This document shows positions 24,462 to 33,987 of a DNA stretch of 43,811 nt, one piece after another; positions within the stretch are counted from its first letter, which is position 1, and each line of letters starts with the position of its first letter. The translations under genes and the position numbers were made by a program. The stretch is from Nostoc sp. FACHB-280 (GTDB taxonomy: Bacteria; Cyanobacteriota; Cyanobacteriia; Cyanobacteriales; Nostocaceae), in contig NZ_JACJSD010000054.1 of assembly GCF_014697615.1 (NCBI RefSeq), forward strand, positions 1-43,811. The letters run 5' to 3'. Below the pieces are notes generated by a model. That model did not search any database and was not told the origin of the DNA. It saw nothing but the letters and a program-made list of their open reading frames with translations.

Positions 24462-25634
24462 CTATAATCGCTGCCAAGTTAGTTCTTTCGTAGTTTCATC
24501 CCAATGCCAGCGTAATAAATTAGCAGGTTGCCCTGGAGAAATTACAGGCAAATTCATGGCTTTTCTGGGGGCATTTGTAGCTAAAGCGATCGCTCTTTCT
24601 ACATCACAAATTCCCCATTTCAAAAGGTTCTGTACTCCCACGAATAACGGTAAAGTCGTGCCTGTTAATGTCCCATCTAGTAACCGGGCTGTACCGTGTT
24701 TAACTTCAATGTGGCGGCTATCCCAAGGATATATCCCATCAGGTAGCCCCAAAGGCGCTAGGGCATCACTGACTAAGAATAGTTCCTGAGTCGCCCGCAA
24801 AAGAATTTTTAGCATGGTTGGCGCGACATGCTGCCCATCGGCAATCAAACCACACATAACATTGGGATTGGTAATGGCGGCCCCTAATAATCCCGGTTCG
24901 CGGTGATGCAATGGTGGCATAGCGTTAAAGGCATGAGTTACCATCGTTGCACCCAAATCAAAGGCTTGTTGGGCTTGGTCGGCAGTTGCCTGAGAATGTC
25001 CTAAACTGACTGTGATCCCCAAAGAACGCAAATATGCTATGACTTCGCCGCTGGGATCTAATTCTGGTGCTAGGGTAATAATTTTGACAATCGAGGCATA
25101 ATTGCTTAACACCCGTTTAACTTCCTCAATTGTCAGAGGTAAGAGATATTCAGCTGGATGTGCGCCACGCTTGCCATAATTCAAAAACGGCCCTTCTAAA
25201 TGTACACCGAGAATTTTCGCTCCAGTTGTGGAATGAGCAACAAAATCAGCAATAATGGCCAGCGATCGCTGAATATTTTCGATGGCAGTGGTGACTAATG
25301 TTGGTACATAAGCATCGACACCAGCATCCCATAAATATTGGGAAATTTTCGGCAACATTGCCGCGTTTTCTGGTGTTAGTTCGGTAAAGGCCAAGCCTAG
25401 CGCCCCATTAATCTGTAAATCAACACCGCCTAATGAAATCCAATCACCAGCTACATCCAATATTTGTAAATCCGGTGGTGGAATTCGTTTGAATACCGTA
25501 CCCATTGGCAAGATTTGTTCAATCACACCTTCGTGATTCACTAAGAGCATCTGTAAATCTTGATAACCAGGTACACGCGCATTGATAATATCTACATTTG
25601 AAGCGATGGGTTTGTGTGTTGCTTGGGTCATCAC
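24462..25634 (-). CDS. nagA: N-acetylglucosamine-6-phosphate deacetylase
   Basis: This amidohydrolase removes acetate from GlcNAc-6-phosphate in amino-sugar and cell-wall recycling. It has 390 residues. The first metal motif reads VDLQING (71-77), matching the Gln/Asn version of E. coli NagA, which uses one metal, rather than the HxH version. Metal ligands are Glu147 (HLEGPF), His213 (SLGHSQA) and His234 (THAFNAM). The catalytic Asp290 is in LVSDALAP. GLIADGQH (262-269) contacts substrate. Two ATGs (25634 and 25631) are possible starts. It is divergent from purE; no nagB or transporter gene is adjacent. Confidence 0.95.
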   Translation of the reverse strand: MMTQATHKPIASNVDIINARVPGYQDLQMLLVNHEGVIEQILPMGTVFKRIPPPDLQILDVAGDWISLGGVDLQINGALGLAFTELTPENAAMLPKISQYLWDAGVDAYVPTLVTTAIENIQRSLAIIADFVAHSTTGAKILGVHLEGPFLNYGKRGAHPAEYLLPLTIEEVKRVLSNYASIVKIITLAPELDPSGEVIAYLRSLGITVSLGHSQATADQAQQAFDLGATMVTHAFNAMPPLHHREPGLLGAAITNPNVMCGLIADGQHVAPTMLKILLRATQELFLVSDALAPLGLPDGIYPWDSRHIEVKHGTARLLDGTLTGTTLPLFVGVQNLLKWGICDVERAIALATNAPRKAMNLPVISPGQPANLLRWHWDETTKELTWQRL

Positions 25635-25729
25635 CTTGGACTGAAAGTAGCTAAGTCTAAGTCTGACACGATTCTAAATCTCGCAATCAGCCTTTAATCG
25701 AAAATCCAAAATCCAAAATCAAAAATTCT

Positions 25730-26248
25730 ATGTCTCCCCTTGTCGGTATTATCATGGGCAGCGACTCTGATTTGCCCACTATGAAAGATGCGATCGCAGT
25801 TTGCACAGAGTTTGGTCTAGAAACGGAAGTGGCGATAGTTTCTGCCCACCGTACCCCAGAACGGATGGTGCAGTATGCTCAAACCGCCCATGAACGGGGT
25901 ATTAAGGTGATTATCGCCGGTGCTGGTGGCGCAGCCCATCTCCCTGGTATGGTAGCTTCTCTTACAGCGTTACCAGTAATTGGCGTACCTGTGGCTACTC
26001 GCAATTTGCAAGGCGTTGATTCTTTATATTCTATTGTCCAAATGCCCGCCGGTATCCCCGTGGCCACAGTCGCCATTGGTAATGCGAAGAATGCTGGGCT
26101 GTTAGCTGTGCAGATTTTGGCTACTCACCAACCAGAGTTATTCGCCAAAGTACAGCAATACCGCCAGTCTCTCTGTGAATTGGTGATGAACAAGCAAGCA
26201 AAATTAACACAGCTAGGTTATGAACAATATCTCAAAGAAGAACTTTAA
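25730..26248 (+). CDS. purE: N5-carboxyaminoimidazole ribonucleotide mutase
   Basis: This purine-pathway enzyme moves the carboxyl group of N5-CAIR to give CAIR. The 172 residues match the bacterial octameric PurE class. Diagnostic stretches are [12 protein letters not shown] (7-18), [10 protein letters not shown] (38-47, with the catalytic His), [14 protein letters not shown] and [20 protein letters not shown]. PurK, its usual partner, is not in the window. It is divergent from nagA and followed by a long gene-free region. Confidence 0.97.
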   Translation: MSPLVGIIMGSDSDLPTMKDAIAVCTEFGLETEVAIVSAHRTPERMVQYAQTAHERGIKVIIAGAGGAAHLPGMVASLTALPVIGVPVATRNLQGVDSLYSIVQMPAGIPVATVAIGNAKNAGLLAVQILATHQPELFAKVQQYRQSLCELVMNKQAKLTQLGYEQYLKEEL

Positions 26249-26275
26249 CCACAGGTTAAAAGAGTTAGGGGAGCA

Positions 26276-26424
26276 GGGAGCAAGGGGATAGTCTAAGACA
26301 GAGCTTGTACTCTACACCAGATGAACAAGCCAGTAGTTTACCGACCAACCAAATATTTCTGTGTAGACCTAGCTCTTGTGCCGGAGGCAGGAGGAATTGG
26401 GGAAATATTCTCCCCCTTGCTCCC
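26276..26424. repeat. Inverted-repeat-bounded element downstream of purE
   Basis: A perfect 12-base inverted pair, gggagcaagggg and ccccttgctccc, brackets about 125 bases. The right arm continues into a pyrimidine-rich tract (cggctccttgtcctcttctccc). It may be a small palindromic mobile element or an STRR array; no coding frame is inside. Confidence 0.45.
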
Positions 26425-26627
26425 GGCTCCTTGTCCTCTTCTCCCTGCTTCTTCGGTGATGATTGTCACTTCATTGGTTAAGTAACAGTTAATTAATTTT
26501 TTTTATAAAAATTTAATATTGTTTGAGAATTTTCTTGATCGAAGAGGATAAATCCATTACCTGTAAAGCATGTGGTTTTTGCTCTCATTATTTTTAGCGT
26601 AGTAAAAAACACAATCCCCAAAAAACA

Positions 26628-26641
26628 GTATCTAAATATAC
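26628..26641 (+). promoter_or_regulatory. NtcA-type binding site upstream of the amt cluster
   Basis: gtatctaaatatac fits GTA-N8-TAC, the consensus for NtcA, the cyanobacterial nitrogen regulator. A weak -10-like tagaaa lies 20 bases downstream (26662-26667). The site is about 465 bases before the first amt start, so a long leader is implied. Nitrogen-responsive amt genes make the location sensible, but a single consensus match could be chance. Confidence 0.5.
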
Positions 26642-27106
26642 AGAATTACAGTTTTGATAAATAGAAAATCAGTCAAACAATTTTGGATTTTAGCGGTGAA
26701 ATTTTAGATTGACAATTTTAGATTTTTTTGATCTAGTCTGAGGCAGGAGTTGTACTAAAAACAGTCCAGAATCCAAAATTTGAAATCTAAGAATTGGCAC
26801 ATTAAATTTACTTCTGAGTTCAGCAATTAAGCATATCGAGCAAAATAATTCAAGATTAAAGATTGGGTAAAGAAGACTTGACGGTTGCGGATAATACATA
26901 ATAATTTCTTAAGGATAACAGCAAAAAATATTTACATTGGGTTTAGTGAAATTCCTAAACTCATCTTTGGGTTGTTTGGCTTTCTAGCGTGGAAACAAGT
27001 AGTTGAAAAATCTGGATCAAAAATCATTGCTTTTGACTGAGAGTATTAGCTTTTTGCTCTAGATGTTTTTCCTTTCAGGACGGTATGGAGGGTGAGGTTC
27101 AAATTC

Positions 27107-28708
27107 ATGCAAAGACAACAATCAAAAACAAAAATCAGGCGATCATCGGCCAGAAATTACGCTAAAAGCACAGGATTTAACTCAAAAGTAAAGCAGTTAA
27201 ACTTAGCAATTAAGCGGCTGTCTCCCAGTTGGCGAGCTTGTTTACCTTTAGCTTGTTTAATTGTTTTAGGATGGAGTTATGTAGCGGTTGCTCAAACTCC
27301 AGTGCCTGCGGGGCCAACAACAGCAGATTTAAAAATCGCACTTGATACATTATGGGTAGCGATCGCTGCCTTTTTAGTATTCTTTATGAACGCCGGTTTC
27401 TGTATGTTAGAAACCGGGTTTTGCCGTCAGAAAAACGCCGTTAACGTTCTCGCCAAAAACTTAATTGTATTTGCCTTATCGACCGTAGCATTTTGGGCGA
27501 TCGGGTTTGGCTTAATGTTTGGTGATGGCAATGACTTCATCGGACTCAGTGGCTTATTCTTAGCAGGTGCAGACAATAGCCCTGCAACTGGCGATGCTTA
27601 TAAAGGAGTATTTAGCGCCCTAAGTTGGACAGGCGTTCCTTTAGCTGCTAAGTTCCTATTCCAGCTAGTATTTGCTGGAACAGCAGCCACAATTGTCTCT
27701 GGTGCTGTTGCAGAACGGATTAAGTTTGTAGACTTTTTAGTTTTCAGCCTGTTACTTGTTGGTATTGCCTACCCCATCACTGGACACTGGATTTGGGGCG
27801 CTGGTTGGCTGGCAGATATGGGCTTTTGGGATTTTGCTGGTTCTACTGTCGTTCACTCAGTTGGTGGCTGGGCTGCATTGATGGGAGCCGCATTTTTGGG
27901 GCCTCGCATTGGGAAATATCAAGATAAGCAAGCAGTGGCTCTCCCTGGCCATAATATGAGCATTGCCACTTTGGGTTGTTTAATTTTGTGGTTGGGTTGG
28001 TTTGGTTTTAACCCTGGTTCTGTAATGGCTGCTGACCCCAATGCAATTACTCACATTGCTTTAACAACCAACATGGCAGGTGCAGTTGGTGGAATTGCTG
28101 CTACTGTTGTGGCTTGGGTGTACTTGGGTAAGCCAGACTTATCCATGATTATTAACGGAATCTTGGCTGGTTTAGTGGGTATTACCGCATCTTGTGCTTA
28201 CGTCAGCATTCCTAGTTCTATTGTTATTGGCTTGATTGCTGGTATTTTAGTTGTTTTCTCTGTGCCATTTTTTGACAAACTCGGCATTGATGACCCAGTA
28301 GGCGCTACTTCAGTTCACCTTGTTTGCGGTATTTGGGGAACTCTTTGCGTTGGTTTATTTTCTGTCGGCCCTGGTGGTTATCCTTGGATGGTTGACTTAG
28401 CAGGTAAACCAGTCGGGCCACATGGTTTATTCGCTGGTGGTGGTTTTGGTACATTAATTCCCCAGATAGTTGGTATTCTCGCCGTTGGGGGAATGACTGT
28501 TCTTCTTAGCACCATCTTTTGGTTAGTGCTGAAAGCAACTTTAGGCATTAGAGTTACCAGAGAAGAAGAATTAGAAGGCTTAGATATCGGCGAACACGGT
28601 ATGGAAGCTTACAGTGGATTCTTGAAAGAAGCTAGTCCTGGTGGTTTTTCGGAAGGGTCAAATTCTGGAGAAATTTCATCAGGTGGTGATTTACCAAGTA
28701 CCCTGTAA
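27107..28708 (+). CDS. amt: Ammonium transporter (Amt family, Amt4-like)
   Basis: This ammonium channel/transporter has about 533 residues. The ATG at 27107 has a gagg ribosome site nine bases away; a GTG at 27092 is too close to its own. An unusually long basic N-terminus (about 40 residues) precedes a signal-like helix ending VAVAQ, then the eleven-helix Amt core. Family motifs are [13 protein letters not shown], the AERIKF loop, [17 protein letters not shown] (signature), GWFGFNPGS and the twin-His helices ([13 protein letters not shown]). The C-terminal tail ([16 protein letters not shown]) is the regulatory tail that contacts PII-type GlnK. A Ser/Gly-rich extension of 30 residues follows. 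The second amt gene lies downstream on the same strand. Confidence 0.95.
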   Translation: MQRQQSKTKIRRSSARNYAKSTGFNSKVKQLNLAIKRLSPSWRACLPLACLIVLGWSYVAVAQTPVPAGPTTADLKIALDTLWVAIAAFLVFFMNAGFCMLETGFCRQKNAVNVLAKNLIVFALSTVAFWAIGFGLMFGDGNDFIGLSGLFLAGADNSPATGDAYKGVFSALSWTGVPLAAKFLFQLVFAGTAATIVSGAVAERIKFVDFLVFSLLLVGIAYPITGHWIWGAGWLADMGFWDFAGSTVVHSVGGWAALMGAAFLGPRIGKYQDKQAVALPGHNMSIATLGCLILWLGWFGFNPGSVMAADPNAITHIALTTNMAGAVGGIAATVVAWVYLGKPDLSMIINGILAGLVGITASCAYVSIPSSIVIGLIAGILVVFSVPFFDKLGIDDPVGATSVHLVCGIWGTLCVGLFSVGPGGYPWMVDLAGKPVGPHGLFAGGGFGTLIPQIVGILAVGGMTVLLSTIFWLVLKATLGIRVTREEELEGLDIGEHGMEAYSGFLKEASPGGFSEGSNSGEISSGGDLPSTL

Positions 28709-28743
28709 GTCTCTAAATTTCTCATCTTATTGCTGACTACTAT

Positions 28744-28777
28744 CCGCCCCTAGAATTTTTAGCGGGCGGTTTTTTTA
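28744..28777 (+). terminator. Intrinsic terminator after the first amt gene
   Basis: Arms ccgccc (28744-28749) and gggcgg (28764-28769), with inner cta/tag pairing, are followed by eight T. It lies 36 bases after the stop, so the downstream ynfA and amt genes should have their own promoters. Confidence 0.88.
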
Positions 28778-28805
28778 TTCAGAATCAGGTGATAAGTGAC
28801 AGCTT

Positions 28806-28918
28806 ATACCAATTCTATGCGAGGCTGCATTTAATCTTTTATCTCTTTTTTATTTGTGTTCTTTGCGCTCTTTGTGGTTCGTTCTTTAATTCAGTGTATC
28901 TTCATAGATAATTGGTAT
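28806..28918. mobile_element. MITE-like element with terminal inverted repeats
   Basis: The ends ataccaattctatg (28806-28819) and catagataattggtat (28903-28918) are imperfect inverted repeats around about 80 bases of non-coding sequence (ttgtgttctttgcgctcttt inside). TA dinucleotides at the ends would suit an IS630/Tc1-type transposase acting in trans. It has no coding capacity. Confidence 0.6.
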
Positions 28919-28966
28919 TACAGTTGACAGTTGTAGAGAGTAAATTTAATATTTGAGTTTTTGATC

Positions 28967-29290
28967 ATGATGAAATCCCTAATATATTTTGTTTGGACTG
29001 GTTTATTTGAATTAGGAGGCTGTTATCTCATCTGGTTATGGTTAAAGCAAGACCAGTCATTTTGGTTAGGAATTTTGGGTGGAATTACTTTAGTTTTGTA
29101 CGGTGTAATTTCTACTTTTCAACCTGCAAATTTTGGGCGAGTTTATGCGGCTTATGGTGGCGTGTTTATTGTTATGGCAATGCTTTGGGGTTGGCGAGTA
29201 GATAAAGTTACCCCCGATACTTACGACTTGATTGGGACTTTTATTGCATTACTTAGTGTTCTAATTATCATGTTTGCACCTCGGAATTAA
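28967..29290 (+). CDS. ynfA: YnfA/UPF0060 family small membrane protein
   Basis: This protein of 107 residues has four predicted membrane helices and the size of small multidrug resistance-like proteins. Signatures are FELGGCYLIWLWLK near residue 15, LYGVISTFQPANFGRVYAAYGG (split: LYGVISTFQP and ANFGRVYAAYGG) in the middle and WGWRVDKVTPD. ATG 28967 or 28970 is the start; the TTG at 28961 is unlikely. Family function is not established. It lies between two ammonium transporter genes, directly after a MITE-like element, and may be an insertion into the amt cluster. Confidence 0.88.
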   Translation: MMKSLIYFVWTGLFELGGCYLIWLWLKQDQSFWLGILGGITLVLYGVISTFQPANFGRVYAAYGGVFIVMAMLWGWRVDKVTPDTYDLIGTFIALLSVLIIMFAPRN

Positions 29291-29530
29291 GTGCAATTTC
29301 TCTTGTGAATTTTTCACTGATTATGTGGTAAAGATGCTAACTCAAACTACAGCGTTTTTAAAACCCTTACAGAAATAAGGTGACTAGAACAATAATGTAA
29401 AAATTTTATAGATACACATTAATTAATGTCTGAACAACTATCACAAGGATTATATTTTTGTTAATCTTTTAAAAATCAATTCGGTTGAGTATCTTTCACG
29501 ACAAAAATCAGTTGCAAAACAGAATGAAAT

Positions 29531-29544
29531 GTATTTAAGTATAC
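29531..29544 (+). promoter_or_regulatory. Possible second NtcA-type site, overlapping the 5' end of the second amt frame
   Basis: gtatttaagtatac fits GTA-N8-TAC and is partly palindromic. It falls immediately after the first possible start codon (29529), so it can only be a promoter element if translation starts further on, for example at GTG 29583. Spacing to that start is tight. Confidence 0.3.
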
Positions 29545-29582
29545 ATAAAATTTTGACTTCTGACAGAAGGGGACAGAAACAA

Positions 29583-31001
29583 GTGTTCAAGAAAGTTTTG
29601 ACGATCGCGGTTCTTTCTATATTCCTGTTAGGATGGCCGCTCATGGGTAGTGCTTATGCTCAAACATCAGCAGCAACACCACCTGCGGCTGATACAGGAG
29701 ATACAGCTTTTATGCTGGTATCATCTGCACTAGTTTTGTTGATGACACCAGGATTAGCATTTTTTTACGGTGGATTTGTGCGATCGCGCAATATCCTCAA
29801 CACCTTGATGATGAGCTTTGTGTTGATGGCGATTGTGGGTGTTACCTGGGTTTTGTGGGGCTATAGCTTGGCTTTTGCACCAGGAAACGCGATTATTGGT
29901 GGTTTACAATGGCTGGGGTTAAATGGTGTCGGGTTAGAAACAACAAATTATCTCCAAGGTTCCGAACCACAAGATGTAGTTTCTTATGCTGGAACAATTC
30001 CCCATCAGGCATACATGATTTATCAAGCCATGTTTGCCATTATCACCCCAGCCTTGATTTCTGGTGCGATCGCGGAACGGATGAGTTTCCGTGCTTACAG
30101 TTTGTTTGTCTTGTTGTGGTCAACCTTTATTTATAGCCCTCTAGCTCACATGGTTTGGGCTAAAGGTGGATTCCTTGGCTTATATGGCGGTTTAGGCGCT
30201 CTCGACTTTGCTGGTGGTACAGTCGTTCATATTAGTTCTGGTGTATCGGCGTTAGTGGCTGCAATTGTTCTCGGCCCTCGCAAAACTCACCCCGACCGCC
30301 TCAGCCCGCCTCACAACGTACCTTTTATTTTATTAGGTGCTGGCTTGCTGTGGTTTGGTTGGTTTGGCTTCAATGCTGGTAGTGCTTTATCTGTTGCTAG
30401 TGGAACTTCCGGTGATGTAGCGACAAACCTAGCCACCACTGCTTTTGTTGCTACTAATACTGCTGCGGCTGCGGCTGCTTTGATGTGGCTGATTTTAGAA
30501 GCAACACTACGGGGTAAACCCACAGCTGTAGGTGCAGCCACAGGTGCAGTTGCAGGTCTGGTTGGTATTACTCCAGCCGCCGGATTTGTCACTCCGTTAG
30601 CAGCGATTTTAATTGGTTTTATTACCTCTTTTGTCTGCTTCTATGCGGTGAGTTTCAAACATAAACTGCAAATTGACGATGCCTTAGATACTTATCCTGT
30701 ACATGGTGTAGGTGGTACAGTTGGGGCAATCTTGACTGCTATTTTTGCTACTACCCAGGTTAATTCCGCAGGTAAAGATGGTGTACTCAAAGGTAACTTT
30801 AGTGAACTAGGAGTAGAACTAGTAGCAATTGTAGTTGCTTATGTAATTGCCGCAGTTGGTACTTTTATTATTCTCAAAGTAATTGATGCTACCATTGGTC
30901 TCCGTGTTAAAGAAGAAACGGAAATTCAAGGTTTGGATATCAACGAACATGGTGAAGAAGGTTACAACTCTGAATTTGGTGGGGATAGACCTATTAATTA
31001 A
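29583..31001 (+). CDS. amt: Ammonium transporter (Amt family, Amt1-like)
   Basis: This second ammonium transporter has about 472 residues from GTG 29583. That start has a ribosome-binding aagggg 11 bases upstream and gives a classic signal peptide (FKKVLTIAVLSIFLLG ending SAYAQ). The ATG at 29529 adds 18 residues and has no ribosome site. Core motifs are FFYGGFVRSRNILNTLMMSF, ISGAIAERMSFRAY, DFAGGTVVHISSGVSAL (family signature), WFGWFGFNAGSAL and the second His in YPVHGVGGTVGAIL. The PII-interacting tail reads EIQGLDINEHGEEGY. The gene is on the same strand as the first amt but separated by a terminator, a MITE and ynfA, so it is independently transcribed. Confidence 0.94.
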   Translation: MFKKVLTIAVLSIFLLGWPLMGSAYAQTSAATPPAADTGDTAFMLVSSALVLLMTPGLAFFYGGFVRSRNILNTLMMSFVLMAIVGVTWVLWGYSLAFAPGNAIIGGLQWLGLNGVGLETTNYLQGSEPQDVVSYAGTIPHQAYMIYQAMFAIITPALISGAIAERMSFRAYSLFVLLWSTFIYSPLAHMVWAKGGFLGLYGGLGALDFAGGTVVHISSGVSALVAAIVLGPRKTHPDRLSPPHNVPFILLGAGLLWFGWFGFNAGSALSVASGTSGDVATNLATTAFVATNTAAAAAALMWLILEATLRGKPTAVGAATGAVAGLVGITPAAGFVTPLAAILIGFITSFVCFYAVSFKHKLQIDDALDTYPVHGVGGTVGAILTAIFATTQVNSAGKDGVLKGNFSELGVELVAIVVAYVIAAVGTFIILKVIDATIGLRVKEETEIQGLDINEHGEEGYNSEFGGDRPIN

Positions 31002-31125
31002 TTCCCCAGCAGTTTGCTCATCTTTGCCGATAGTGGTCAATGTAAAAGCAATTACTAAATATAGTGTGACTTTTGCGAACTAGCGGATAAAATTTGAGTC
31101 AAATTATTGGCAAATTTCGCTAGTC

Positions 31126-31941
31126 GTGACCACTTCTGTAAAAACCTTCCCCACTTGGGCATTGTTATCGTTGGCAACCAACGGCATACTGATGTTGGCG
31201 GTCATTCTGCTAATTTTGCAAAAGCAGAGACTGACCGCCGTTTTTAGTGGTTCGCCGTCACAACAAACAATTAATACATCCCAAACTGTTGCACCAGAGT
31301 TAGGCCGCCATCATCAACTTAATTACCAACAGTGGTTAGATATTCTGAAACAAGAAGCTCAAGCTGCTACTGAAAAAAATCCTGAGCATTTAAGTATCTT
31401 GGCGGGAGATTCTATCAGTCTTTGGTTCCCCACAGAATTATTACCAGAAAATCGATATTGGCTGAATCAAGCAATTTCTGGCGAAAACAGCACAGGACTC
31501 TTAAAAAGATTAGATATATTTGATAGCACTAAACCAGAGGTGATTTTTGTCATGATTGGCATTAATGACCTCATTCGGGGAGAAAGTGATGAGGTGATTT
31601 TAGAGAATCTGCGGCAAATTATCAAATACCTCCGTAAAACTCATCCCACAACCAAAATCGTTGTTCAGTCAATTTTGCCACACGGCGCAGAAGAAGCCAC
31701 TTGGGAAGGGCGAGACAAACTTTTAACTATTCCCAATAGTCGCATTCGCTTATTAAATGAACAATTACAACGCATAGCCACTAGACGCAAGGCCAAATAT
31801 CTCGATTTATATTCCTTATTTGCTAATCAACAAGGTAATCTCCGTCCAGAACTTTCCACTGATGGCTTACATCTCAGTCCCGCCGGCTACCTGGTTTGGC
31901 GTACTGCATTGCAGATTTATACCACATCGGGTGGGGAGTAG
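31126..31941 (+). CDS. SGNH/GDSL-family hydrolase, membrane-anchored
   Basis: This esterase-type hydrolase has 271 residues from a GTG start at 31126. An N-terminal helix (about 10-32) acts as a signal anchor. The catalytic Ser96 is in ILAGDSISLW (block I). Block III GIND (145-148) supplies the oxyanion Asn, and block V STDGLHLSPAG supplies Asp246 and His249. The enzyme should face the periplasm. Likely substrates are acyl or acetyl esters on lipids or polysaccharides; the sequence does not decide. It follows the second amt gene by about 125 bases. Confidence 0.88.
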   Translation: MTTSVKTFPTWALLSLATNGILMLAVILLILQKQRLTAVFSGSPSQQTINTSQTVAPELGRHHQLNYQQWLDILKQEAQAATEKNPEHLSILAGDSISLWFPTELLPENRYWLNQAISGENSTGLLKRLDIFDSTKPEVIFVMIGINDLIRGESDEVILENLRQIIKYLRKTHPTTKIVVQSILPHGAEEATWEGRDKLLTIPNSRIRLLNEQLQRIATRRKAKYLDLYSLFANQQGNLRPELSTDGLHLSPAGYLVWRTALQIYTTSGGE

Positions 31942-32021
31942 GAGAAGATAAGGGAGACAAGGAGGACAGGGGGACAAGGTAGACAAGGAGGAAAATTTTA
32001 GACTTTATACTTCACACTTCT
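31935..32021. repeat. Purine-rich tandem repeat tract plus STRR copy
   Basis: 31935-31992 repeats ggagaca/ggacaag-like heptamers. 31999-32021 carries the ttatacttcacacttct motif shared with 8374-8397 and 16336-16376. The tract fills the gap before ispH. Confidence 0.65.
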
Positions 32022-32074
32022 AAATTTGGTCTCCACGCGCGAAAATCAGAAGGAGGAGACACCAAAAATTAAAC

Positions 32075-33268
32075 ATGGATACAAAAGCTTTTAAACGTAC
32101 ACTCCAACATTCAGAAAATTACAATCGTAAAGGGTTTGGTCATCAAGCAGAAGTCACAACCCAATTGCAATCTGAATATCAAAGCAGTTTGATTCAAGAA
32201 ATCCGCGATCGCAATTACAGTCTGCAACGGGGTGATGTTACCATCCGGTTAGCCCAAGCTTTTGGGTTTTGCTGGGGTGTAGAACGCGCTGTTGCAATGG
32301 CTTACGAAACTCGTCAGCACTTCCCCACCGAACGTATATGGATTACTAACGAAATTATCCACAATCCTTCTGTGAATCAGCGAATGCAGGAAATGGAAGT
32401 TCAATTCATTCCTGTAGAAACAGGCAAAAAAGACTTTTCGGTTGTGGAGAACAACGATGTCGTAATTCTTCCTGCATTTGGAGCCAGCATTCAAGAAATG
32501 CAGATATTACACGATAAAGGCTGCAAAATAGTTGATACAACCTGCCCTTGGGTATCTAAAGTTTGGAATACCGTGGAAAAGCACAAAAAAATCGATTACA
32601 CCTCAATTATTCACGGCAAATATAAACACGAAGAAACAGTTGCAACTAGTTCCTTTGCTGGCAAATATTTAATTGTCCTAAATTTAAAAGAAGCGCAATA
32701 TGTAGCTGACTACATTTTAAATGGTGGTAATCGAGAAGAATTTTTGCAAAAATTTGCTAAAGCTTGTTCTGCTGGTTTTGACCCAGATCAAGATTTAGAA
32801 CGGGTGGGGATTGCGAACCAAACTACTATGTTAAAAGGGGAAACCGAGCAGATTGGTAAGCTGTTTGAACGGACGATGATGCAGAAATATGGCCCCGACC
32901 AATTAAATGAGCATTTTCAAAGCTTTAATACCATCTGTGATGCTACCCAAGAGCGACAAGATGCGATGTTGGAATTAGTACAACATGAATTAAATTTAAT
33001 GGTGGTAATTGGCGGGTTTAACTCATCAAATACTACGCAATTGCAACAAATCGCCTTTGAAAAGGGTATTCCTTCTTACCATATTGATTCCGTAGAACGA
33101 ATTAAATCAGGTAACGCCATTCAACATCGCCAGTTAAATGGAGAATTAGCGATCGCTGAAAATTGGCTACCACCCGGTAAAATCGTCGTTGGTGTGACTT
33201 CTGGCGCATCCACCCCCGATAAAGTTGTTGAAGATGTAATTGAAAAGATTTTTAGCCTCAAAGCTTAA
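32075..33268 (+). CDS. ispH: 4-hydroxy-3-methylbut-2-enyl diphosphate reductase
   Basis: This is the last enzyme of the MEP isoprenoid pathway, reducing HMBPP to IPP and DMAPP with a [4Fe-4S] cluster. It has 397 residues, the long cyanobacterial/plastid form with about 50 extra N-terminal residues. The cluster cysteines are Cys66 (AFGFCWGVE), Cys157 (VDTTCPWV) and Cys288 ([12 protein letters not shown]). [17 protein letters not shown] and [11 protein letters not shown] are further substrate-binding boxes. The ATG at 32075 follows an aaggagga-like ribosome site about 20 bases back. It is monocistronic. Confidence 0.98.
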   Translation: MDTKAFKRTLQHSENYNRKGFGHQAEVTTQLQSEYQSSLIQEIRDRNYSLQRGDVTIRLAQAFGFCWGVERAVAMAYETRQHFPTERIWITNEIIHNPSVNQRMQEMEVQFIPVETGKKDFSVVENNDVVILPAFGASIQEMQILHDKGCKIVDTTCPWVSKVWNTVEKHKKIDYTSIIHGKYKHEETVATSSFAGKYLIVLNLKEAQYVADYILNGGNREEFLQKFAKACSAGFDPDQDLERVGIANQTTMLKGETEQIGKLFERTMMQKYGPDQLNEHFQSFNTICDATQERQDAMLELVQHELNLMVVIGGFNSSNTTQLQQIAFEKGIPSYHIDSVERIKSGNAIQHRQLNGELAIAENWLPPGKIVVGVTSGASTPDKVVEDVIEKIFSLKA

Positions 33269-33304
33269 AATTTTTGGACTGACGCACAAAAATTCTCTGT
33301 TGAA

Positions 33305-33368
33305 AATGGGTGTAAGGGTTTTGAACACCCACACCCTTAAACCCTTATACGCCTAAACCCTTATTCAA
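33305..33368. repeat. Short repeat tract after ispH (aaaccctt type)
   Basis: gggtgtaagggttttgaaca-like sequence is followed by accctta, aaaccctta and taaaccctta units. The opposed gggt/accc blocks can form a hairpin and may end ispH transcription. Confidence 0.5.
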
Positions 33369-33371
33369 TAA

Positions 33372-33752
33372 CTATCTTGTATTTTCGTCTACACTATTGG
33401 CGCTGCGTTTAGCTGTATCGGGATAAACTGAACCCCATTGTTTAACCGCTTCTGCTGATTCTTTCGCAATTCTTTGAGTGCGTTTACCAGGCTCATCTTC
33501 TGTTTGACGAGCTTCTCTGTTCCACTCACCAGTAGTTTTTGGTCTATCAGCCTTATCTTGATGTACAACTCTATCAAGCTCTCTAGTGACAGCTTTGGTG
33601 TTACCACGCTCAATATTAGCGTTGGTTGTCAGGACTAAAAATCCTACTAGCACTACGGCTAAAAACCGCTTTACCTGAAATTGATTCAGCAGAGAATTAA
33701 TGCGAGAAAATACCTGAGAAATTAAGTTTATCATGACCGGATTGTACTCCAT
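33372..33752 (-). CDS. Small exported or membrane-anchored protein of unknown function
   Basis: The protein has up to 126 residues; Met7 (33734) is an alternative start. A hydrophobic helix (KRFLAVVLVGFLVLTTNANIE, about 28-48) could be a signal peptide or anchor. The rest (about 49-126) is highly charged, with many Arg, Lys, Glu and Asp and no cysteine (DKADRPKTTGEWNREARQ), and is probably helical or disordered. I do not recognise a characterised family. It is isolated, convergent with ispH, and separate from the helicase cluster by about 235 bases. Confidence 0.65.
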   Translation of the reverse strand: MEYNPVMINLISQVFSRINSLLNQFQVKRFLAVVLVGFLVLTTNANIERGNTKAVTRELDRVVHQDKADRPKTTGEWNREARQTEDEPGKRTQRIAKESAEAVKQWGSVYPDTAKRSANSVDENTR

Positions 33753-33987
33753 TATCTTGAGGTTTTTGGAGTTAATTGGCTGACTTTAAATATAAGTTAG
33801 TGATGAAATTGAGCTAAATCTAACCTAATTTTGGAACCAATCAACTTTATCCAAGACATATCAAGACTATCTGTAACAAAGGTAAAGATTCCTCTAGCAG
33901 AAGTCAGAGCTTGATTTATGGCTAAAAGAGCATATTTAATGTTTTACAGTCCGACATCTGAATCGTTTGATTTAAAAAACATCTATC

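Larger units (their letters stand above)
26249..27091. other. Long intergenic region upstream of the first ammonium transporter
   Basis: This 843-base gap holds a pair of distant inverted sequences (gggagcaagggg at 26276-26287 and ccccttgctccc at 26413-26424), an AT-rich middle, and an NtcA-type box at 26628-26641. No convincing gene is present; short minus-strand frames near 26690-26899 look like chance. Confidence 0.6.

Noticed and set aside
33389-33613. 74-codon minus-strand frame inside the small exported-protein gene
   Set aside because: It is fully contained in another frame of the better-supported gene with a signal-like helix and has no independent support.
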